From the NCBI RefSeq assembly GCF_051521505.1, contig NZ_CP150356.1, forward strand, positions 5,394,001 through 5,458,000: a stretch of 64,000 nucleotides of DNA, read 5' to 3'. Made by a program: the position numbers and the translations under genes. The DNA is from Sorangium sp025924095. Lineage in GTDB: Bacteria; Myxococcota_A; Polyangia; Polyangiales; Polyangiaceae. Of the stretch, positions 34,590 to 45,300 are shown in pieces; the first letter of the stretch is position 1, and each line of letters opens with the position of its first letter. A model generated the notes under the pieces. It was not told the origin of the DNA. It ran no database searches and was given only the letters and a program-made list of their open reading frames with translations.

Positions 34590-34617
34590 GCACGAGCGCT
34601 CCGAGGAGCGCTCGTGC
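34590..34617 (+). terminator. Perfect 13-bp-stem hairpin after the small cysteine gene
   Basis: GCACGAGCGCTCC at 34590-34602 pairs with GGAGCGCTCGTGC at 34605-34617 around a 2-nt centre, starting 10 nt after the stop at 34579. No T-tract follows. The remaining 290 bp up to 34909 show no recognisable gene. Confidence 0.55.
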
Positions 34618-34909
34618 GGCCGATCGATCCGCCGCGTGCCTGAGCCTGGGCAGGCGCCGCGCGGTCGCCGCCGCGCCTGCGTCGTTTCCCGCGCGCGGCG
34701 AGCTGGCGCGACCGAACGCCTCCCGCCCCGCTTCAACATGCGCGCGGCTTCAGCGCCTGACTGCTGCGCCGCGTCTCTCGCGGAGGTGCAAGCGCACAGA
34801 CGCGACCGACTCATGGCCCATCAACCCGCCGCGCGTCGGGGCCATTCCCCTCTCCTGAGGATCGCCGGCCGCGCGCTCCGCTCTCCCCCGCAGCGCTCGG
34901 CTCTCCCGC

Positions 34910-35548
34910 TCAGCTGCCTTTTCCCGACGGCGAGGTGCCCATCGTCCCGAAGACCCAGTCCCATAGCGGCGACGACACGCCCCACCGAGCGTGTTCTCCC
35001 GTGTGGTGATGGACCATGTGATGGCGCTTGATCCACTTCCCCCAGCGCGAGCTCATGCGGAAATGGTGAATGGCATAGTGGGTGCCGTCATACACGAGGT
35101 ACCCGAGGCCAAAGCCGGCGAACAGCGGATCCGCTGGAACAGGGCCAAAGGCCGTCCGAAACAGCATGTAAAAGGCGACGCCCAGGGGAATGCTGGCGCC
35201 GAGCGGCATCACCAGCCGGTCGGCGTCCTGCGGGAAGTCGTGGTGCACCCCGTGGAGAACGAAATGCATCCGGCGCTGCCACTGGCGCGGCCCGACATAG
35301 TGAAACACGTAGCGGTGCAGGACGTACTCGGCGAGCGTCCACAGGAACAGGCCGACCAGCACCAGCCCGAGCCCGGCCCAGAGGCCGACACCGTGACCGG
35401 CGGCGCGGACGAGCAGATAGCCGTAGACCGGGAGCCAGAAGGCGAACGGCGTGATCGGGTGGATCCGCGAAAATCTCTCGATGAGCGGCGTCTCGAACAT
35501 CTGGCATGTCGCTGGACGCGCGGTGCGCTCGGTGGTGGTGACGGTCAT
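34910..35548 (-). CDS. Fatty-acid hydroxylase/sterol-desaturase-family membrane protein
   Basis: A 212-residue integral membrane di-iron protein. The histidine clusters are in order: LHRYVFHYVG, RMHFVLHGVHHDFPQD, YDGTHYAIHHFRMSS and KRHHMVHHHTGEHARWGVSS. Hydrophobic segments (PFAFWLPVYGYLLVRAA, GLWAGLGLVLVGLFLWTLAE, ASIPLGVAFYMLF, PLFAGFGLGYLVYDG) place the iron site at the membrane face. The small size resembles the catalytic part of fatty-acid 2-hydroxylases and carotenoid hydroxylases, so substrate (fatty acid, sphingolipid-like lipid or sterol) is open. ATG 35548 (MTVTTTERT) is used. Confidence 0.9.
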   Translation of the reverse strand: MTVTTTERTARPATCQMFETPLIERFSRIHPITPFAFWLPVYGYLLVRAAGHGVGLWAGLGLVLVGLFLWTLAEYVLHRYVFHYVGPRQWQRRMHFVLHGVHHDFPQDADRLVMPLGASIPLGVAFYMLFRTAFGPVPADPLFAGFGLGYLVYDGTHYAIHHFRMSSRWGKWIKRHHMVHHHTGEHARWGVSSPLWDWVFGTMGTSPSGKGS

Positions 35549-35740
35549 CGTGCACCCCTGGTACCGCATTTATCCATTGTCGGCCAGAGGTAGGCCGGCC
35601 TCCAGCGGCCCGCTGGATGCCGGGAAATGGTCACGATCCCGTCGTGGTCGACGCAGGCCAGGGCGACCCCTTCGCGGACGGCGACGCGCGCGACAGGCGC
35701 ACGACGCGCCGCACGACCACGGCACGGCGCGTCGCGCGCG

Positions 35741-36889
35741 TCAGCTCGCGAAGGAGGCCTCGTACAGCTGGCGGAGATCGTCGCGCGAGCACGGGCGGGG
35801 GTTGCTCGTGTGGCACGCGTCCTGCGTGGCGAGATCGGCCAGCGCGTCGAGCTTGTCGCGCGGGACCCCCGCCTTCTCGAGGCCGGCCGTGAGCCCGATG
35901 CGGGCGCGCAGGGCGCGGATGGCCTCGGCGCACGCGGCGGCGTCCTCCGGAGCGCCGAGGAGCGCCGCGACGCGGGCGAGGCGCGGCGCCGCCGCGGCGA
36001 CGTTGAACTCGACGACCGGCGGGAGACAGAGCGCGTTGGCCAGGCCGTGGTGCAGCCCGCACTCGCTCGAGAGCGGGTGGGCGAGCGAGTGACACGCGCC
36101 GAGCCCCTTCTGGAACGCGACGGCGCCCATCATCGCCGCCTTCATCATGCCGCCGCGCGCCTCGAGATCGTCGCCGTGCGTCACCGCGCGCTCGAGGTGC
36201 GCGGCGGCGAGGCGGATCCCCTCGAGCGCGATGCCGTCGGCCATCGGGTGATCGCCCTTCGCCACGTACGCCTCGACGCAGTGGGTGAGCGCGTCGAAGC
36301 CCGTCGCCGCCGTGAGGAACGCCGGCATCGACCGCGTCATCACCGGGTCGAGCAGCGCGGCGTTCGCGAGCAGGTACGGGGAGAAGATCACCGTCTTCCG
36401 GTGGTTCACGTCGAGCGTCACGACGCCCGAGCGGCCGACCTCGCTGCCGGTCCCGGCTGTCGTGGGGATCGCGAGCATCGGCGGGACGCTCGGCGTGATG
36501 AAGCGATCGCCGCCCGTGGCGTCGTCATAGTCGACGAGCGGCCGATCGTGGTTCACGCCGAGGCGGACGAGCTTGCCGACGTCGAGCGGCGAGCCGCCGC
36601 CGAGGGCGACGACGAGATCGGCGCGGGCGTCGCGGAACGCGGCGACGCCCTCGTGCACGTTCTTCTCGATCGGGTTGCCGAGCACGTCGTCGAAGACGGC
36701 CACCTCGAGGCCCTCCTTCCGCAGCGAGGCCGCGACGGGCTCGAGCAGCCCCGAGCGGACGACGCCCTTGTCCGTGACGATGAGGGCCCGCGTCGCCCCG
36801 AGCCGGCGCGCCTCGGCGCCCGTCTGCTCGACGACGCCGGCGCCGAAGAGGATGCGTGTAGGAAAGCTCCAGACCGTGAACTTGCTCAT
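35741..36889 (-). CDS. Iron-containing alcohol dehydrogenase
   Basis: A 382-residue NAD(P)-dependent group III dehydrogenase. Visible landmarks are FPTRILFGAGVVEQTG, the nucleotide-binding VALGGGSPLDVGK, IPTTAGTGSEVGRSGV, and the metal ligands in GFDALTHCVEAYVAKGDHP and GACHSLAHPLSSECGLHHG. Length is normal. It begins 2 bp after the stop of the glutamine-synthetase-type gene, so the two are co-transcribed. This pairing suggests a catabolic or detoxifying pathway for an amino alcohol, polyamine or aldehyde, but the substrate cannot be read from sequence. Confidence 0.93.
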   Translation of the reverse strand: MSKFTVWSFPTRILFGAGVVEQTGAEARRLGATRALIVTDKGVVRSGLLEPVAASLRKEGLEVAVFDDVLGNPIEKNVHEGVAAFRDARADLVVALGGGSPLDVGKLVRLGVNHDRPLVDYDDATGGDRFITPSVPPMLAIPTTAGTGSEVGRSGVVTLDVNHRKTVIFSPYLLANAALLDPVMTRSMPAFLTAATGFDALTHCVEAYVAKGDHPMADGIALEGIRLAAAHLERAVTHGDDLEARGGMMKAAMMGAVAFQKGLGACHSLAHPLSSECGLHHGLANALCLPPVVEFNVAAAAPRLARVAALLGAPEDAAACAEAIRALRARIGLTAGLEKAGVPRDKLDALADLATQDACHTSNPRPCSRDDLRQLYEASFAS

Positions 36890-36891
36890 GA

Positions 36892-38253
36892 TCACACCGC
36901 CTCGAAGTAGCGCTTCAGCTCCCAATCCGTCACCGCGCGATCGTACTGCCGGACCTCCCAGTCGCGCGTCAGGACATAGTGGTCGACGAACCTCTCGCCG
37001 AGGATCTCCCGGGCCTTCTGGCTGCCCGCGAGCATCCGGGTCGCCTCGGCGAGCGAGCGCGGCAGCGAGAGGCGCGACGACTCGGCGGACGACGCGTCCC
37101 CGGCGGCCTGCGGGGGCGGCTCGACCTCGTTCTCGATGCCGTGGAGCCCCGCGCCGAGGCACGCGGCCATGGCGACGTAGGGGTTGATGTCCGCGGCCGT
37201 CTGGCGGTACTCGACGCGCGCGCCGGGCGTGCCGAGGCCGATGAGGCGGATGGCGGCCGTGCGGTTCTCGACGCCCCAGCTGGCGGTGAGCGGCGCCCAG
37301 ACGCCGGGCACGTACCGCTTGTAGGCGTTGATCGTGGGCGAGTAGAGCGCCGTGAGCTCGGGCATGAGGGCGATCTGGCCGCCGACATAGTGGCGCAGCG
37401 CGGCCGGGAGCCGGTCGGGCGACGACGCGTCGTCGAAGATGTTCCGGCCGTCCTTCCAGAGGCTCTGGTGCAGGTGGCCGCTCGAGCCGGGGAGGTCAGC
37501 GTTCCACTTCGCCATGAACGTGACCGAGAGGCCGTGCTCGTGGGCGATCTGCTTCATGGCGACCTTGAACAGCGCGGCCTTGTCCGCGGCGCGGAGCGCG
37601 TCGTCGTAGCGGATCGCCGCCTCGTACACGCCCGGGCCGGTCTCGGTGTGCAGGCCCTCGATCTCGATGTCGAAGGCCTGCATCTGGTCGAGGATGGCGG
37701 CCATGAGCTTCTTGTTCTGGCCCTCGCGGACCCACGAGTAGCCGAACATGCCGGGGCTGAGCGGCGTCAGGCCGGCGAAGCGCTTCTCGTGCAGCGAGCG
37801 CGGGGTCTCCTCGAAGAGGAAGAACTCGAACTCACACGAGAGCTTCGCCGAGAGCCCCATCCGCTCGCCCTTCGCGATGACGCTCCTGAGGAGCGAGCGC
37901 GGGCACGCGGGGTGCGGGCCGCCGCGCTCGTCGCGGAAGTCGGCGAGCACCGCGACGGTGCCCGGCTCCCACGGCAGGTCGCGCAGCGTGCTCGGATCGA
38001 GGACCGCGTGCGCGTCCGGGTAGCCGGTGTGCCAGCCGGTGACCTTCGTGTTGTCGTAGAGGACGTCGGCGATGTCCCAGCCGAAGATGACATCGCAGAA
38101 GCCAAAGCCGCTCCCGAGGGCGCTCTTCAGCTTCTCGAGGGAGACGTACTTTCCGCGGAGGATGCCGTCGATGTCAAAGCCGCCGATCTTGGCGCGGGTG
38201 ATGCCCCGCGCTTCCAGATCGGAGAGGAGCTTCTCGGAGGTCGAGGCGGTCAT
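36892..38253 (-). CDS. Glutamine-synthetase-family ligase (GlnA/PuuA-like)
   Basis: A 453-residue protein with the GS beta-grasp N-domain (GGFDIDGILRGKYVSLEKLK) and catalytic domain: CEFEFFLFEETPRS, EGLHTETGPGVYEAAIRYDD, FMAKWNADLPGSSGHLHQSL, VENRTAAIRLIG and ARVEYRQTAADINPY. It lacks the adenylylation-loop tail of housekeeping GlnA and ends RYFEAV, typical of gamma-glutamyl-amine or ethanolamine ligases. Likely reaction: ATP-dependent glutamylation of an amine. It is the first gene of a pair with an Fe-alcohol dehydrogenase. Confidence 0.9.
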   Translation of the reverse strand: MTASTSEKLLSDLEARGITRAKIGGFDIDGILRGKYVSLEKLKSALGSGFGFCDVIFGWDIADVLYDNTKVTGWHTGYPDAHAVLDPSTLRDLPWEPGTVAVLADFRDERGGPHPACPRSLLRSVIAKGERMGLSAKLSCEFEFFLFEETPRSLHEKRFAGLTPLSPGMFGYSWVREGQNKKLMAAILDQMQAFDIEIEGLHTETGPGVYEAAIRYDDALRAADKAALFKVAMKQIAHEHGLSVTFMAKWNADLPGSSGHLHQSLWKDGRNIFDDASSPDRLPAALRHYVGGQIALMPELTALYSPTINAYKRYVPGVWAPLTASWGVENRTAAIRLIGLGTPGARVEYRQTAADINPYVAMAACLGAGLHGIENEVEPPPQAAGDASSAESSRLSLPRSLAEATRMLAGSQKAREILGERFVDHYVLTRDWEVRQYDRAVTDWELKRYFEAV

Positions 38254-38430
38254 GGGGCGCGACGATAGCAGGGGTACGGGGCGGCATGGCAAGCACGCGC
38301 GCGGGCCCCCGGGCGACGTCCCTGCTCCATCTCCCGGACATGCGCTGGACGCGCGCGACCGGCGCCATGCGCGTCCTCGGCGGACGCGCGCGTCTTCGGC
38401 GGACGCGCGCGACCGGCGCGCGCGGGTCGC

Positions 38431-39034
38431 TCACTTCACCCGGACGCTCTGGATCGGGTAGCGCTCCGCGAGCGGCACGAGCGCGCGCTCGACGAGCTCG
38501 CGGACGCGCGCGTAGCGCTGGTGGTTCGTCGCGGCCGGGTTGCGCTTCGAGTCGATGACGCCGATGCGGATGTCCAGCGCGCGCGCGTCCTCGACGCCGC
38601 CCGTCACGAACGCGTCCGGGTGCACCTTGTCGAGCTCGGCGTTGAGCTCCGCCGCCTCCGGGACCGCGCCGGCGAAGGTGACCTCCAGCCCCTCGCCCAG
38701 GCCGTTCAGCACGGCGTTCAGGTTCTCCACCGGGAACGGCTGGCGCGCGAGCCACGCGACGACCGCGCGCCGCGCGCCGCGCAGCGCCACGCTGACGACG
38801 AGCGCGACCGCGATCGGCGCGAGCACGAGGGCGCCGAGCGGGCGCGCGACCGCGGGGCCCACGTCGCGGCCGAGCGCCGCGAGGAACGCGAGCAGGAAGA
38901 CGCTCGAGGCGAGCGCCACGAGCGGGGGATCGGTGAGCACGCCCCACCGCGAGGTCGACGCGTTCATCAGCCGCGTGAAGCGGGCCGACACGCTCTGGTC
39001 GGCGCGCTGCTCCGCGGCGCTCCCGTGGGTCATC

Positions 39035-39042
<8 letters not shown>
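38431..39042 (-). CDS. Two-helix membrane protein coupled to a Ser/Thr kinase
   Basis: A 203-residue protein. Two adjacent hydrophobic helices (LVALASSVFLLAFLAALG and PLGALVLAPIAVALVVSVAL) are followed by a cytoplasmic or periplasmic domain (VENLNAVLNGLGEGLEVTFA ... RIGVIDSKRNPAATNHQRYA ... YPIQSVRVK). No family is recognised. Its ATG at 39042 overlaps the kinase stop at 39035 by 8 bp (a second ATG at 39033 is possible), so it is probably a partner of that kinase. Upstream at about 38340-38430 lie short GC-rich direct repeats. Confidence 0.75.
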
Positions 39043-40843
<1,801 letters not shown>

Positions 40844-40981
40844 AGCGCACGGGGCCGCTGGACCGAAGGGCGAAACCGGATCGTGCTGTTCGATTGTGCC
40901 AGCGTCACATCGGGCTGCCCCGAGGTGACCAGATGGGCGCGGAGGACGGAGAAGGGAGCGAGGCCGGCTGTTACGTGCCGC

Positions 40982-41105
40982 CTACGTGACCGCGGACGGT
41001 GACCGTCTACGTGACCGCGGACGGTGACCGTCTACGTGACCGCGGACGGTGACCGTCTACGTGACCGCGGACGGTGACCGTCTACGTGACCGCGGACGGT
41101 GACCG
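40982..41105. repeat. 25-bp tandem repeat array, five units
   Basis: Units start at 40982, 41007, 41032, 41057 and 41082; the last lacks its final base. Each contains CCGCGG and the odd-centred dyad ACGGT-G-ACCGT. Copies are identical. The array lies between the kinase gene (start 40843, leaving left) and a small membrane gene (stop at 41138), both transcribed leftward. It is therefore downstream of the membrane gene and upstream of the kinase. Confidence 0.95.
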
Positions 41106-41137
41106 CCGAGGCGGCCGAGCGGCCGGGAGGCGCTGGC

Positions 41138-41365
41138 TCAGCTGCGGAGGTGCGAGGAGGCGTCGCGGTGGGCCCGGTCCTCTTCCTGGAGGATCGAGAA
41201 CACCAGGCCGGCGCCGACGATCGGCAGGAGCCAGACGAGCTGCGCTTGCCAGACCTTCTGCTTGGGCTCGTAAACGCGGCTGCGGAAGACGCGCACGGTG
41301 ACGTAGACCTGGAAAGCGAGGATCGCCGCGAGCGCGGTGCCGATGAGGATATCGAAGAGCGTCAT
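41138..41365 (-). CDS. Small two-helix membrane protein
   Basis: A 75-residue protein (MTLFDILIGTALAAIL start) with two hydrophobic helices (LFDILIGTALAAILAFQVYV and WQAQLVWLLPIVGAGLVFSI) and a charged C-terminus. This is similar in size and pattern to PLDc_N/phospholipase-D-nuclease N-terminal-type small membrane proteins, but the identification is tentative. No good ribosome site is seen before ATG 41365. An in-frame ATG at 41392 is possible. Confidence 0.6.
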   Translation of the reverse strand: MTLFDILIGTALAAILAFQVYVTVRVFRSRVYEPKQKVWQAQLVWLLPIVGAGLVFSILQEEDRAHRDASSHLRS

Positions 41366-41676
41366 GGGTGGGCCGCGGACCAGCCTAGCCATGAAGGGCC
41401 CCCCCGCAAGCCAGCAGCGCCCGCCGGCACAATTTCGTCCCCGGCGGGCACGGACCCGACGCGGATGCGGACGGTGCTGACGGGTGGCCGTGAGCCGGCG
41501 GTGGACCGCCGTCGCCCTCGGCGACTCCCTCCGGTGCACGCGGCCGAGCTGGCCGGCGCTCGGCTCTCCAACCAGCCAGCGGGCAACCTGACCGAGACCG
41601 CCTACGGCCCGGGTCGCTGATCGCGTGGTGCGCGAGCGCCGGACGCTGAAGGGCTTGTTAAAGACGCCGCGCTGCC
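41366..41676. other. Intergenic region before the 84-bp array
   Basis: No gene, RNA or repeat is recognised. The plus-strand frames at 41625 and later run into the repeat array and are open mainly because the repeat period is a multiple of three. Confidence 0.4.
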
Positions 41677-42031
41677 CCGATCGCCTCCCGGCGGCGCCAA
41701 CAAGTAAGACATCTTACGTGAATCGCCGGTCGGTGGCCCTCTACCGCATCCCAGCTTGCGCCGATCGCCTCCCGGCGGCACACCGAAGTAAGACATCTTA
41801 CCTGAATCGCCGATCGGTGGCCCTCTACCGCATCCCAGCTTGCGCCGATCGCCTCCCGGCGGCACACCGAAGTAAGACATCTTACCTGAATCGCCGGTCG
41901 GTGGCCCTCTACCGCATCCCAGCTTGCGCCGATCGCCCCCCGGCGGCACACCGAAGTAAGACATCTTACCTGAATCGCCGGTCGGTGGCCCTCTGCCGCA
42001 TCCCAGCTCGCGCCGATCGCCTCCCGGCGGC
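41677..42031. repeat. 84-bp tandem repeat array with an AT-rich dyad in each unit
   Basis: Unit heads (CCGATCGCC) begin at 41677, 41761, 41845, 41929 and 42013, so there are four full units and a partial fifth. Each full unit contains GTAAGA-CA-TCTTAC (at 41704, 41788, 41872 and 41956), an AT-rich dyad that stands out in this GC-rich DNA. Units differ at only a few positions. The 84-bp period keeps long frames open on both strands (28-residue repeats); these are probably not genes. The array ends directly at the truncated antitoxin remnant upstream of the STAND gene. Confidence 0.95.
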
Positions 42032-42034
42032 ACG

Positions 42035-42172
42035 TTGGAGCAAACCGCGCTCGGCGAAGCGCAGCCGCCGGCTCGGGTCGCACCGGTCGCGGGCGGGTTG
42101 CTCGGGCAGATCAAGATCAAAGACGACTTCGATGCACCAATCCCCGACGACGTCCGGCGCGCATTGGATTGA
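42035..42172 (+). pseudogene. 5'-truncated Phd/YefM-type antitoxin remnant
   Basis: In frame to the TGA at 42170-42172 the plus strand reads EAQPPARVAPVAGGLLGQIK then IKDDFDAPIPDDVRRALD. The DDFDAP(L/I)PDDV tail and the preceding PxARVxPV segment are the C-terminal signature of Phd/YefM antitoxins. The DNA-binding N-terminal half is absent: upstream in this frame lie repeat units with TAA stops, and only a TTG (42035) could start the fragment. No cognate toxin follows. I call it a remnant cut by the 84-bp array; a functional short protein is unlikely. Confidence 0.6.
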
Positions 42173-42323
42173 GCGAGGCGGAGACGGCCGCGGCCTCCCT
42201 TCTGGCGATGCTTCACCGGCCTGCCCGGAGGCCCCGTGGTCGACGCGCTGGGCACCGCGAGGCGACGTCGCCGAGGAACGTTCCTGAAGCGCACGCCGGA
42301 CCTGATAACCTCGTAGGAGGAGC

Positions 42324-45300
42324 ATGGTCCACGAGCGCGAGCACAGGTTGCGAGTCCTGCACATCTCGGATCTCCACGTGCGCGGACCGCGCGAAACGGA
42401 GGGCTGGCGCAGGCGGCGCGTACTCGGTGAGGCGTGGGAGAGGAACCTCGATGATCTCGTGGAGGACGGGATCCCGATCGATCTCGTCTGCTTCACGGGC
42501 GATGTCGCCAACCACGGGACCCCGGAGGAGTACGGGCCAGCGACAGAGTTTGTGGAAGCGATGCTCGGGCGGCTCCACGTATCGAAAGAGCGGTTCTTCG
42601 TGGTCCCAGGAAACCACGACATCCATCGCAAGACGAACCAGGCGGCGTGGAAGAAGCTGCGCGCCCTGCTGCTCGACGTACCTGCGATCGAGAGGTCACG
42701 CTGGCTACGGGGCGGCGATACGCCCCGGGGATTGCGGGACAAGCAACGCGAGCAGGTCCTCGAGCGAGGGGCAGCGTTCCGTGCGTGGTTGTCGTCCATC
42801 GGGCGTGAGGCCCTCCTGCCGGATCGCTCGCTGCACCGGCGGCTCGGCTACTGCGTGCGCGTGGCTGGCTGGCCATTCGACGTGCAGGTCATCGGTCTCG
42901 ACTCGGCGTGGCTCTGCGGCGACACGGCGGACAGCGGCAATCTCCTGCTCACCGAGGATCAGGTGGCGCGCCACGTTACGGGCGAGGATGGCAAGACCCT
43001 GCCGGGTTTCCGGCTCGCGCTCATGCACCATCCGCTCACGGATCTCCGGGACGCCGACAGTTGCCGCGACCTGCTTGCCAGACACGTGGATTTGGTCCTG
43101 CGCGGGCACCTGCATCTTGAGGAGCTCGCCGCATGGGCGGGCCCCGGGCAGGTACTGCGGCAGGTCGCGGCGGGGTGCCTCTACGAGGGGGACCTTGCGA
43201 ATACCTGGCGGAACGCCTGCCACCTCTTCGACGTGACGCTGGACGACGAGGGAAAGCCGAAGCGCTACGACGTGCGGCTGCGCGGGTTCTCCGATCGCGG
43301 GACGGGCTTCTGGTTCGATGATGGAGGCCTGTACCCAGAGGCACCGATCGGCCGCCTCGGATGGGAGCTACGTCCTCCGTCTGTACCTCCACCCTCATCT
43401 TGCGCGCGTGGCCGCGTCTTCGTCGGGCGGCGAGAGGAGCTGCGGCGTATTGCCGAGGCCCTCCTTCCCAGCGCGGGCGAGCGCAAGCCCGCAGCGATCT
43501 GCGCCATCCAGGGAATGCCGGGCGTGGGCAAGTCGTACCTCGCGGAGCAGTTCCGGATCGATCGGGCCGTCGATTTCCCGGGTGGGACGGTGCTCATCGC
43601 ACTCCAGCCGGAAGAGAGCCGCGCGGCGGATCCTCTCTCGACCGCTTTGCTCGGGCGGATCGCGGATCGGTTGCTCCTGCGCACCCGACCGGAGGAGATG
43701 GCTGCGCGCGTGCGCGACCGGCTGCGCGCGCCGCTGACGCTCCTGCACGTGGAGAACGTGGACAGTGAGGCGGCGGCGGGCGCGGTCGTTCGGCTCGCAA
43801 GGTGGCTGCGGGGCTGTCCGATGATCGTGACAGGCCGCTACAAGGGGCTCGGAAATGATGCGGACTGGGTGCGTGTTCCGGTAGCGGAGTTCGACGAGCC
43901 GACAGCGCTGGAGCAGATCGAGGCGGAGCTTCCGCCCGAGCGCGTGCGGGGAAAGAGGGAGGAGCTCGGGCGCCTTGTGCGGGAGCTTGGACGCTTGCCG
44001 CTGGCGCTGCACCTCGCAGCCGGGTACTTGCGCGAGGGCGGGTATGATGCGGGGACGTTTCTCGCGGAGCTGCGGCGTAGCGGGTTCGATCTCGACCCAA
44101 ACCATCCGGGCGACAGGCTGTTCCAGGAGGATCCACGGCGGGCGAACCTGCACCGGACCTTCTCGCTCTCGCTGGCATTGCTCAACAGGCAGCTCAGGGA
44201 TGACGCGGACGCGCTTGTCGCGGGGCTGCTCGCGCTCGGGCATGCGCCGCTCGGCGGGTTCGGGCGAAGCCTCGGTGAGGCGCTCGCCGGGCTCTCCGCC
44301 GTGGATTTCGGCCGGTTGATGAACGCAGCGGGAAAGCTCTCCCTGGTGATGCCGGCGGAGGAGAGGGAGGACGATGCCTGGCGGATCCATCCGCTGCTCG
44401 CGGAATGGCTGCAGCGGGGCGCGGATGAGGCCGCGGTGCTGGGTCGAATGACCGAATGGTTCGTCAAGCGGTTGCGGGAGCAGGCGGAACAGCCGTGGAA
44501 AGAGGTGACATGCGAAGCGGGGGCGCTTTCGGCATGGCTTGGGTGGGTGAGTGGGGAGGATGTGGTGCGGGTGGAGCGGGCAGGCTCACAGTACGCGATA
44601 CAGAACGGCCCGTTCCACGTGTGGATGGAGTTCTGCGCGCGGGGGCTCGGGGAGCGGAACGACCCGAAGGAGCAGTCAGACCTGCTCTGGACGCTGGCAA
44701 ACGTGGCGCAGCGCATGGGCGCGATGGACAGCGCCGCAGATGCGGCAGAGCGGAAACTGGAAGTGGACCGGGCCAGGGGGGATGAGCGGGGTGCCGCGCT
44801 CGCCGTGAGCTGCCGAGCCGATATCTTCGAGGCCCGAGGCCAGCTCGACGAGGCGCTGCGCATACGGCGCGAAGAAGAGCTTCCCGTCTTCGAGCGGCTC
44901 GGGGACGTGCGCTCGCGCGCCGTGACCTTGGGCAAGATCGCCGATATCTTCGAGGCCCGAGGCCAGCTCGACGAGGCGCTGCGCATACGGCGCGAAGAAG
45001 AGCTTCCCGTCTACGAGCGGCTCGGGGACGTGCGCTCGCGCGCCGTGACCTTGGGCAAGATCGCCGATATCTTCGAGGCCCGAGGCCAGCTCGACGAGGC
45101 GCTGCGCATACGACGCGAAGAAGAGCTTCCCGTCTACGAGCGGCTCGGGGACGTGCGCTCGCGCGCCGTGACCTTGGGCAAGATCGCCGACATCGCCCAG
45201 GCCCGAGGCCAGCTCGACGAGGCGCTGCGCATACGACGCGAAGAACAGCTTCCCGTCTACGAGCGGCTCGGGGACGTGCGCTCGCGCGCCGTGACCCTGG

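Noticed and set aside
40982..41105. CRISPR array at the 25-bp repeats
   Set aside because: Pure head-to-tail repeats without spacers.
41677..42031. CRISPR array
   Set aside because: Units are adjacent and nearly identical through their whole length, with no unique spacers, and no cas genes are near.
41602..42294. Repeat proteins of 28-residue units on either strand across the 84-bp array
   Set aside because: Both strands stay open because 84 is divisible by three. There is no ribosome site and the composition is unlike neighbouring genes. A dyad-bearing DNA array explains the pattern better.
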